Assembly: GCA_002633025.1 (NCBI GenBank)
Contig: NMRB01000334.1
Location: 282,887-346,886, forward strand
Direction of reading: 5' to 3'
DNA length: 64,000 nucleotides
Origin: Notospermus geniculatus
Taxonomy: Eukaryota > Nemertea > Pilidiophora > Heteronemertea > Lineidae
The notes under the pieces are model-generated. The model saw only the letters and a program-made list of their open reading frames with translations. It was not told the origin of the DNA and did no database searches. This document shows positions 12,401 through 19,400 of the stretch, piece by piece (positions within the stretch are counted from its first letter, which is position 1; every line of letters starts with the position of its first letter). The translations under genes were made by a program, and so were the position numbers.

Positions 12401-15232
12401 AATTTTTAATTTAATTTATTTTATTTATGGACACAGACACTGAATAAGCTTACAGTAAATGAATGGTTAAAATAACGAAAGTATTACATAAAACAAACAA
12501 TAAAACATTCATTGCACAATAAGCTAGCCGGTGTCCAAAGGGCTAACCCAGCACCATATTAAGGCAGTTGAGGGCGCCCAAGTAGTAAACTCTTTAAATA
12601 ACACGTTTTAGATACGTGTTGTGTTTTTTAGATACGTTTGGTTAGAAAGGTGTTCGAAACTCACTGATAGCTCTACAGGCGCCTGTGATATAGCGTAGTG
12701 TCACCATGTATTAACAGACGGCGCTACAACTCAGACAACTTGTGCCCGCCGGGCAATATTTTTCGCATGTCTCCCTTTAACCGTTGATCGGATCATCACC
12801 ATTACATTTTAGTTCTTTCTCCGGGCATCAAATGGGGACTAGGGCCTATACCATACGATGCTCACCTGTACATTTGAAGGGTGTCCCACTCCACTTCTGG
12901 TCAGATTGGCAGGTTCTGCTCTTGCTACCGGAGGAATGTTTAAATCCCGTTTTGCATGCGAATTTCAGGATGGAATTTATGGTGTTGGTGATCGGGTTGG
13001 TGGTGATGATGCCGCCTTTCGGAACAGCCATGGTCGGACAGCGGAGAGCTAGAAAAATGTTCATATGTATTTTATTAGAAGATGGTCACCGCGTTACGAG
13101 AAATGATCATATTGTTAAGCAAATGTCCGGGTCCTTATTACCAAGAATATACATGCACAAGTACCAAGAATGTGAACTCCGATCTGTGTGCCAAAAAGTG
13201 AGTTTAGTAAATTGCCTCTGGTGACCCTGTAACCGAATGGATCTTAATTTGTGAAGGATTACTGTGTAGAGAAGATCATTACGAACAAAATGACACCTCC
13301 CATGCATAGCTATATGCACTCAGAAATAACCGACCTACAAAGCATTTTTGAATGGAGCATATTTTCGACAAATTGGCGGATATTATAATTGATCTCAGAG
13401 TTGGGCACTCTGACCTATACACAACAAATCCATGGTTTCACCACTAAAATAAAAAAAAAATGAATGCTAGTAATTTGTCTGTAACTTTACATAATTGGTG
13501 ATATTCTAAATAATTCAATTCAATATTTTTCGCATGTCTCCCTTTAATTAGAAGGCCTTTAATTACCGTACGCCCTCTATTATCAGAAAAAGTAACTTGA
13601 TACCCACCATTTTGCCTCATTACTAGTTATACATTCTTGGTACTTATATATTCTTGTTATTACCTGAGCATTCGATATCCTTCCCAGTCCACTGTGAATT
13701 ATCATTACATTTCCTTGTCGTGTCCCCACTTGTCTTGTAAAAACCTTTCTTACAGGCGAAGGTCATCGTTTCACCGGGCCGGTAGCTTGATTTTGTGGTC
13801 GACGTTGCAATTGCGTTGGAGGATGAACTCAGCTTTATAGGTGTGCATCCAGGAACTGTAATTCAAATGGTATCAGGACAGCGATGATGAAGGGCCGATC
13901 GAAGTGTCCGAATAAAAATTTCAGCTCCTCGAAAGACGTTACTATTTTTCTGTTTCACATTACATGTACAGTATTACAATACATGTACATGTATCTCTTC
14001 CTAACGAAGCCACTCCGTTTTGGTGGCCAGTATCAGGCCTTGCCGTTTGACGGGCGCGATTTTGCATGCACCTCGCAAACAATAGAATTTCTATTGTTTG
14101 CGAGGTGCATGCAAAATCGCGCCCGTCAAATGGCAAGGCCTGCAGTATGCACCCCCTAGAATGTAAAAAACTCCAACTTACGTCCTGTGTCTCCGATCTT
14201 CTTTGCCTGCTGCAGAAATTTTGCCTCGTTGTTCTTTTGCTCCGTCAAAGGATCATCAGGCACATGTACTAGATTACCAAACTGTGGCGGGTTCGGAATC
14301 GCCTTAAATTGAAACCAGTGTTTTTCGGGTTTGATCGTATTTTGATCGTATTATTACACAATAAAAAAAAACGATTTTAGTTCTTTTTTCTGATGGAGCT
14401 ATTACATAATTACGATATTTCAAAATTATCCAAAATTTTGATGCAGAAATATGACCAACAAGATATACTTTCATGTGGAACAAACCGTGTTAAAATTGGC
14501 CCAGTAGTATTTGAAATATTCAAGGTATCAGGTGGAGATAAACTTTTGTCAAAGACTGTACTTCGACGGGCGAACCGCAGGCCTTGATTTGTCAAGATGT
14601 ACATGTACATGTACCATTGCATGTGTAATTAGTATCATAAAGGAATCAAACATAAAGTTTAACTGCGAAGGATGAACTAAATGAGGGATACACTTCATGT
14701 GTTGCCAGATGTCTCTCACTGCCTGAATTTTGGCTTTACGTAATAGGCACGAGCTTCAGCTTTTTTGTGGTGAAGGGGTACATGAACCTGTCAACTTGAT
14801 GCTTTGGATTCCATTTCTGAGGATAACAGAGCTATTTTCAGCACAATTAGTGTTCCACGTGCAAATGTACGTTAGCCGATTCAATATAGGCTACACAGAT
14901 GGCCCTGCGCTCTCATCATTCGTGGGGTTCTCATTAATTCAGTCATTTTTGGATCATAAGATCAACTAGTCTGAATTCAAGAAAATTTGCAGTAAACATG
15001 CAGTAGGTCTCGCCTATCATATGGAAGAGTCAGAATGCAAATCTGTTGAGGTGTAAAGGGATATACTGTTCACATTTATGAAATGCTAAATTTGTAAGTT
15101 GAACTTTTATGATTGATTCCTTTGTGGTAGTATTTGTCGTACCACGACAATGTAGTGCATCGTTTACATACTTACCTGCGTCTTCGCTAGAAACATCCAC
15201 GTAACAACGAACCAACAGCTATTAAACATCAT
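3132..15232 (-). CDS. Secreted multi-CCP (sushi) and Link-domain protein, whole gene
   Basis: Exons read on the minus strand: 15232-15176, 14302-14182, 13855-13664, 13048-12866, 11914-11735, 11638-11459, 11247-11062, 10823-10608, 9999-9820, 9623-9408, 8953-8645, 7132-6902, 5780-5475, 5137-4901, 3439-3132. Together they make 3102 bases, one open frame of 1033 codons plus stop. The order is signal peptide, a short linker exon, eight CCP exons, then Link, CCP, Link, CCP, Link. All domain exons are phase 1-1, so they could be gained or lost without breaking the frame. CCP domains bind proteins in complement and adhesion. Link domains bind glycosaminoglycans such as hyaluronan. An extracellular matrix or immune-recognition role is inferred, not shown. 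No membrane anchor is seen. Two CCP exons and an extra partial one (4564-4717) probably come from haplotype duplication, so the true protein may be about 900 aa. Exon joins are from splice consensus, not transcript data. Confidence 0.8.
3868..4458. mobile_element. TIR element, present in one duplicate only
   Basis: Ends cactcttaaaaaat and attttttttaagagtg-like flank about 590 bases. The parallel copy of this region (4726-4800) runs straight across the site without it, showing an empty site. A tRNA-like box B (ggttcgaattcc on the minus strand, near 4120-4132) lies inside, so a SINE-like segment may be nested. Confidence 0.7.
4564..4717 (-). CDS. Partial second copy of the pair-3 CCP exon, cut by a gap
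   Basis: It repeats the 3' two thirds of the exon at 4901-5137 (one visible change near the end, EVNFSAY for ELNFGAY), and its 5' part is missing at an 8-base run of N (4718-4725). If real it would be an extra CCP exon; more likely it is the other haplotype. It was left out of the assembled reading frame. Confidence 0.75.
4901..5137 (-). CDS. CCP-Link gene: five-cysteine CCP (type B) of pair 3
   Basis: A 79-codon phase 1-1 exon from acceptor ctcccag: TTCKLNANPKYSPVK, VIFGCNTGCSYVRKK, TMTCKADGTWSG, LTCELNFGAYTPKNSVS, donor A|GTATGT. Same plan as the other type-B CCPs. An almost identical partial exon lies at 4564-4717. Confidence 0.87.
5475..5780 (-). CDS. CCP-Link gene: Link domain 2 (seven cysteines)
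   Basis: A 102-codon phase 1-1 exon starting EDIFRVMLNG after acceptor ttttcag. It gives the clearest Link match: NVCKYCGYEHVATLREMELA, GYDFCTCGWV, VGRYPITKSAANCGG, GIRVC, WNVYC. The four canonical cysteines are recognisable (VC, FC, NCGG, VYC), with three extra ones at KYC, TCGW and RVC. Donor G|GTTAGT. Confidence 0.9.
5898..6303. mobile_element. MITE, 'gaggtttcgcaaatctgacg' family
   Basis: The left end resembles gtgaggttttgccaatctgacg and the right end its complement; inside are the family blocks tccatgacgtaatgtattt and ctgcaagagcgtcttttagc. Other copies: 34071-34459, 41904-42724 (interrupted), about 46845-47196, about 48730-48986 and 61453-61829. Confidence 0.75.
6902..7132 (-). CDS. CCP-Link gene: five-cysteine CCP (type B) of pair 2
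   Basis: A 77-codon phase 1-1 exon: VKCKLTKDRKIAPTK, TFACNDGCGYSGK, TKTCRADGTWSG, LECVTNFGKRTPKNAVS, donor A|GTAAGT. The five-cysteine plan and the TPKNAVS tail match the other type-B CCPs. It stands immediately before a Link exon in transcript order. Confidence 0.88.
7497..7644. mobile_element. Small MITE
   Basis: Ends aaagcaaggttcattggcac and its complement, with inner pairs around tttgtccgg/ccggaaaac. Related copies lie at about 55262-55540. It abuts the larger element that follows. Confidence 0.7.
7645..8571. mobile_element. Large inverted-repeat element in a CCP-Link intron
   Basis: Terminal repeats aatgcctggctttcactgac and its complement near 8552-8571 enclose about 925 bases. The interior is itself largely palindromic (acgattcttgcagttcc and its complement; caaaaactttcgtggg twice), suggesting one copy inserted in another. 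No open transposase frame. Confidence 0.75.
8645..8953 (-). CDS. CCP-Link gene: Link domain 1 (nine cysteines)
   Basis: A 103-codon phase 1-1 exon beginning EDIF after acceptor cccttcag. It matches the Link fold: LCKACGYEDVATERELELAW, GYDYCSCGWV, GRFPINKPRCGCGG, LNVYC. In canonical Link modules there are four cysteines; here there are nine, including CKAC, YCSC and the cluster RCGCGGC. The donor G|GTTCGT is weak, so the exact 3' edge is less sure. Glycosaminoglycan binding is the family function; retention here is unproven because the surface residues are diverged. Confidence 0.85.
9252..9393. mobile_element. MITE, 'ggaggtttagaaatcaaacg' family
   Basis: About 145 bases with arms ending gtttgatttctaaacctccc and inner aaaaataacgttgtcg pairs. 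It is the commonest element here. Other copies: 10472-10593 (cut by N), 16581-16717, 25866-26011, 45517-45661, 53380-53524. Confidence 0.85.
9408..9623 (-). CDS. CCP-Link gene: five-cysteine CCP (type B), copy 1
   Basis: A 72-codon phase 1-1 exon with IQCKVPPDIKWAKK, KCSAECGYKAEDMQRTC, LRCLHEF and the YTPKGAVS tail, donor A|GTAAGT. It is directly followed, in transcript order, by the first Link exon, forming the first CCP-Link pair. A MITE ends only about 15 bases downstream of its donor. Confidence 0.87.
9820..9999 (-). CDS. CCP-Link gene: CCP domain (copy 1 of a duplicated pair)
   Basis: A 60-codon phase 1-1 exon, acceptor tcgacag, donor G|GTATGC, with the same protein as 11062-11247 after the first few residues. 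A hairpin built on catcctgagaacatcagggg lies a few bases downstream in the intron, also shared with the other copy. Confidence 0.85.
10163..10470. mobile_element. MITE ending at an assembly gap
   Basis: Arms cacagaaaaaaaaaatcaac / ...actcgagttgatttttttt with inner pairs such as tcactttagggac. The right terminus is cut by the single N at 10471. A fuller relative is at 18059-18672. Confidence 0.8.
10608..10823 (-). CDS. CCP-Link gene: five-cysteine CCP (type B), copy 2
   Basis: A 72-codon phase 1-1 exon: IQCKVPPDIKWAKK, TYKCSVECGYKAE, KRTCQKDGTWSG, LRCLHEFGKYTPKGAIS, donor A|GTAAGT. The extra cysteine in KCSVECGY makes five rather than four. A conserved tail F..YTPKxAxS ends the exon, as in the other type-B CCPs. 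It differs from the exon at 9408-9623 at a handful of residues. Confidence 0.85.
11062..11247 (-). CDS. CCP-Link gene: CCP domain 5 (copy 2 of a duplicated pair)
   Basis: A 62-codon phase 1-1 exon with KCKQLSVPQNAK, KFECKDGFKR, SRTCKAGQWTGSAIVC. Apart from a few bases at its 5' edge (EILKKC here versus ERKC) it is identical in protein to the exon at 9820-9999. The pair is probably allelic; see the finding on the N at 10471. Confidence 0.85.
11459..11638 (-). CDS. CCP-Link gene: CCP domain 4
   Basis: A 60-codon phase 1-1 exon with KDCIRLTVPANAK, AFQCKDGFTK, RRKCAKGTWTGTAIVC. The donor is A|GTAGGT, less ideal than its neighbours. Four cysteines and the conserved Trp are present. Confidence 0.88.
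11735..11914 (-). CDS. CCP-Link gene: CCP domain 3
   Basis: A 60-codon phase 1-1 exon reading TQCSHLSVPANAK, then IKFECNDGYKK, SRTCKAGQWTGSPIVC. It resembles CCP 4 and the CCP at 11062-11247 (shared VPxNAKxPxNI and GQWTGSAIVC-like ends), so these three arose from one another. Confidence 0.9.
11981..12197. repeat. Dispersed repeat beginning 'agctcacctgtgagc'
   Basis: A CG-rich block (gtccgtcgtcgtcgtccgtt, ctgggccagattggcacc) of a dispersed-repeat type. Related fragments appear inside the element at 18131-18320 and perhaps at positions 1-60 (cgatcgcccttcgacttg). It lies in a CCP-Link intron. Confidence 0.5.
12201..12776. mobile_element. TTAA-flanked 576-bp element
   Basis: TTAA at 12197-12200 and 12777-12780 directly flank ends agggagacatgcga and its complement. 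Terminal inverted repeats extend well over 100 bases with one interruption. TTAA target sites are typical of piggyBac- and Kolobok-type transposons; this copy is non-autonomous. An end fragment recurs at about 13523-13555. Confidence 0.8.
12866..13048 (-). CDS. CCP-Link gene: CCP domain 2
   Basis: A 61-codon phase 1-1 exon with RCPTM, KFACKTGFKH, SRTCQ and WSGTPFKC marking the four CCP cysteines and conserved Trp. Donor G|GTGAGC. The intron that follows carries a 576-bp TTAA-flanked element. Confidence 0.9.
13664..13855 (-). CDS. CCP-Link gene: CCP domain 1
   Basis: A 64-codon phase 1-1 exon with the four-cysteine CCP plan: GCTP, FACKKGFY, RKCN and WTGKDIECS. The tryptophan just before the last cysteine is the CCP hallmark. 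Acceptor is tacag, donor G|GTAATA. Confidence 0.88.
14035..14142. repeat. Near-perfect 54+54 palindrome
   Basis: The arms caggccttgccgtttgacgg... and complement meet without a loop at ttctattg near 14088. It lies in the intron between CCP-Link exons 2 and 3. Confidence 0.85.
14182..14302 (-). CDS. CCP-Link gene, exon 2: N-terminal linker
   Basis: After a phase-0 acceptor (caatttaag) the frame reads AIPNPPQFGNLVHVPDDP and then an acidic/lysine-rich, probably helical stretch ending KKIGDTG, with donor C|GTAAGT in phase 1. It has no cysteine and no recognisable domain. It follows directly on the signal exon and precedes the first CCP. Confidence 0.75.
14638..15124. mobile_element. TIR element in CCP-Link intron 1
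   Basis: Ends aaaggaatcaaacataaag and complement. A copy in the opposite orientation is at 42067-42556, sharing inner blocks such as ggcacgagcttcagc and cacaattagtgttcca. Confidence 0.8.
15176..15232 (-). CDS. CCP-Link gene, exon 1: signal peptide
   Basis: Two adjacent ATG codons start a 19-residue hydrophobic leader, MMFNSCWFVVTWMFLAKTQ, followed by a perfect CAG|GTAAGT donor in phase 0. The leader implies secretion. The first ATG (15232-15230) was chosen as the start, but the second would give nearly the same peptide. Confidence 0.8.
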
Positions 15233-16368
15233 GGTCGCACGATGAGTGAAAAAACTTAAAATGAATGTCTTGTGGACTGGTATGAGAGTTATATTCCTTG
15301 GATTATCAGAAAAAAATTCTCGAGATCATATAATGTGATCATCACTGATCAATATGCAATTTGGCTGATAACCAGGTCAGGTGAATCGCTGGAGGTATCA
15401 TCTGATGATCTCGATTAAGCCTTTCATTTATTGCATCAATAGGCCCTACTTAGGCAAAATTTAGATGAAGGACGCAAAATATTGTTTGTAAAGCTGATTA
15501 AGTACTAATGCCAATTCAGTTGACGAATTATCTCTCAATACATAGTGATGTAGAACACTCGCGTTCTCTTGACTACAGGGTGTTGCACGAAAATTATTGT
15601 TGCCTTTACTTGGACCTGTTTATTGGACGGAGTTGATCGTGATGAAACGTGTGTTCTTCAGAAATAATTCTGAAGAACACACGTTTCATCAGCTCCGTCA
15701 TTACATGTGTGGTTGCCAATACTTAGTGATTTTTACTGTGCCATTTTCGGGAGATGAAAAAAAGCCCCCGAAACGCCGACGTGAACGTTCTCACGCACTG
15801 CGTTGCTCTTGTTTGCCTAAAACGTTATTTGAGGCTGCCGGTTATTGTTATTGTTACCGGTAATATTGTAAATCATTGTGGGCGTAATGTATCCATGTGC
15901 CTCTCGTCCCCAAAGTTGCGTGTCTTCGACTTTTGCGCAAATCTTCCTGACTTGGAGTGTTTGATGACACAGCCCTGCCGCTATACCAACTTGTTAGCGT
16001 TCTGCTAGACGGTTACGGTACCGCAATCTGATACCAGCTGCTCTGATATACAGGTAAGTCGGCTAGTGCAATATTATTCTATATTTTTTACCACCGTAAT
16101 ATCTTTTGAATTTGAGACAGGTGTTGGTACACAATGTTTGAAGCTCTAAGGGGGCAGCCACGTTCTGTTCTGGCTGATGGAGTGCATCATTGTATTTTTT
16201 CCGCGGGCCCCTCTTGCCCACACTGGAATATTCACTTACTAGTTCACTCCAAAACTGGAAAGTTCGAGTCGTTGTAATTGTTTTCAAGAATGAAATATGG
16301 AAAATGAGGAAATTTAGAATATACGTGTGATACATTGCAAATTCATCGGTATTCTTTGTAGGAACGCC
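15233..16368. other. Divergent intergenic region between CCP-Link and iGluR-like copy A
   Basis: No coding exon recognised. The two genes are transcribed away from each other, so both promoters probably lie here. I see no clear TATA box. A short palindrome at about 15636-15710 (gaaacgtgtgttcttcag and complement) is the main structure. Confidence 0.55.
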
Positions 16369-16477
16369 ATGGGTATTTTCCAACTCGCAGGATTTCTTGT
16401 CGTCATCATGTGCTTATATTTGCTTGCAGAAATAAGCAGCAGGCCTACGGATTACAAATGTGCAAGCCTACGAATTG
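16369..16477 (+). CDS. iGluR-like A exon 1: signal peptide
   Basis: ATG at 16369 opens MGIFQLAGFLVVIMCLYLL, a clear signal peptide, then CASLRI and donor G|GTAAGT in phase 1. Copy B has the parallel exon at 29480 with the same TCASLRIG-type end. Confidence 0.85.
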
Positions 16478-19400
16478 GTAAGTGGTGGAATTCCTGCCTT
16501 ATTTCCGAGTAGATGTAGTAACTCTGTACCTAATATTTTGCACGTAGCCCAATTGTCGGAAGCACTAATTTTAGAATACGGTGGTTTAGAAATCAAACGA
16601 TAAACGTAAACGTTATTTTTCATACTACTCATTCACCAAATTTTGTATTGCACTTTCGGTAGAAAAATAACGTTTTCGTTAACGTTTACGTTTATCGTTT
16701 GATTTCTAAACCTCCCTATATTCGCAGTACGACAGACATCGACAGGTCATCAACAAGTCAGTTTTATCTCCGTTTTCGTCGTTAGCTCTAGAATCGTTTA
16801 TACTTCCAGGGATTCTACCGTCAAAATATGACCAGAACGTCTACTTCATAGACCAGGTAAAGAAGCTGACCAAAAATGAAACGTGGTTGTCGCTGTTGAA
16901 AGAAGAAAAGCAATGGCACAGCAAGGCGACATTTTCCCCTGGAAATTGTTAACGTTTCATTGATACGACTGCGTTTTCCGAAATGGCAAAATCAGTTGCA
17001 ACATGTCAATGACGAAAAAGGCAAGTAAATGCGACTCCTTTCTCCCCTTATCATACCTCAGAGATGCCATTACTAGGCCTAGTATAGGCCTACACTGGTA
17101 AGGAAAATGATAATTCAGGTTCAAGGTACATGTACATACATGTACATGTATGCAATGTGAAGCTATCTTGCCAACATGGCACGTTTTCTTGTATTGTGAA
17201 AAGATTTACTGGCTTCAACGTGAAGCTACTTTATTCAACAACATCAACTTCGTGTCGTCAAGTCCTTGAACGATTTTTTTTTCAGTTATCGAGGAATTAT
17301 CCGAAGTTGACGTCGTAATCGGAGAGTATCGGCCGTCGATTCACTCCTACGCTCGTGCGAATTCGGTTCCTTTCGTCATCACAGCGCCGGTGGAAATTCT
17401 TACCGAAAAGAAAATAATCGAAGCCCCTGATGAGGACAGAGTTGCGTTTTCAGTTTGGCCATCGTACACGGCATTTATTCAAGAATCAATGGATTTTCTA
17501 GTCATATTCAGGCAAAAGAAGAATAAGAGTGGGAAAGATAAAAAATTAGGGGGCGTGCTCATCATACGCCCCCTAATGATGAGATCTCGCAGCATAGGGC
17601 GTAAGTATTCATCGTTATGATGTTGGTGGTCCGTCAGTGATACATGTGTGCCTCCACTTCAGATCAGCTTTGCTGCACTACACTCTTAGCCGAAAAGGTT
17701 CTTTGGTGCCACACCAGGAGAACCCTCTGATTTAAGAACCCTCGGGTTGTTTAATAACCCCTTTTATGGCGACAGAAATGTATGGAACCCTCTCGGGTTC
17801 TTTACAGAGGGTTCTATATAGAACCTTTGGGTTCCTCTGGTGAGTCACAAAGAACCCCTAAAGAACCTTTTTGGCTAAGAGCGTTACGCGTTTTGAAAAC
17901 GGCATTCTTGTCAAGCTCCGAACATACGAATTAAAAATAACTCCAACGGTCGACCGTAAGGATTCGAAGCCTGGCAAAGTTACTTTCATTGCCACCTCCA
18001 ATAAAAAATACAAATTTACGAACCGGACTTGCTGAAAGCACGTACACTAGCTCTACACACAGAAAAAAAATCAACTCGAGTGGCGACTCAAAGTCTCACT
18101 TTAGGGACGGAATGGTTCGAAATACTTTTTAGCTCAGCTGACCAAAGGTCAGCGGAGCTATTCATATGTATACTGAGTGGCGTCCGTAGCCTATAAGTAT
18201 AATAAATGACAGGTGGCGATCATGGATGGGGCATTCTGTTCCATAACTGGAGAACTGCTTCATCAATCAAATTCACATGTAAGCTGAGCGCATCGCCCTT
18301 GGGCGACTTGTTGAATCAAAATGAAACAGAAAATATTTCGGCCGGAGACAATGGGTGAAATGAATAAAAGCTAGCAAATGCTTTTACTTGAGATTTGTAC
18401 AGCATCCCGTAGTGCATTTGTACTGCAAAATCCAAGTAAAAGCATTTGCTAGTCTTTATTCATAATACCCAATGACACCTCGTTCCGAGAGAAAATATTT
18501 CGGGTTGAGATACTGACAGTCTCGATCTGAGAGAAAATATTTTAGGCCGAGATGTCATTGTCTCGCGCCGAAATATTTTCTGTTTCATTTTGAGTCAAAA
18601 AGTGTTTCGAACCATTTTGTCCCTAAAGTGAGAATCTGAGTCTCCACTCGAGTTAATTTTTTTTCTGTGTAGATAAACTCAAGTGAGCATTTCGTAATCG
18701 TAAAAATCCAGAATCTGTAAGCTCTACTTTCTTTTTAGTTGCCGAGGAGTTGCAGTCACACCTTTTATTCTCCGATATGACTAGATGGACCAGGTTGGTT
18801 ACTGCCACCACTGACCCCGAGATGAATTTTACTTCTATACTTGATCCTCAGCCAAGCATCATTATTTTTCTCTATGATGAAAAGAAGCAGCTGGATATCA
18901 TTCGCAATGTACGTAATACTCATAGAACATTTTTTGGGCCGGATTGTCCTGTCTTTGAAGCAAGTTTATTTACTTTTGACTTGCAGGTCCATGCAACTAT
19001 GCCCTATTGTTAAAAGCCTACCGTATGTATTTTCAATTTTGCATTTTCCCCATTTTTATGCAGATGTATTGGCATGACCGCACCAGTTTCATGAAAAACG
19101 AGGAAATTGAGCTGTATCTCTGGGATATGGTAAGATATACTGCTGTGCAGCACGAAGTTGCTGTGTGAAATACATCCTCTCGTGTCTTCTTGGCATTGGT
19201 ATCCTTACGCCCTTTTCAATGCGCTAAACATTTCATCGGCAAACGGTGATTCCTGTCGGATCATTGACTGGAATTCTGGAATTGGGACAGTACAATAGCT
19301 TGTTTCAGTTAGCCTATACCTACAGTTTGTGCGCCGGAAGTGTCACCATGCGAAACTAGAGATGTGGGCTGGTAGAGTAGTGTATGAAGTACACTCTTGT

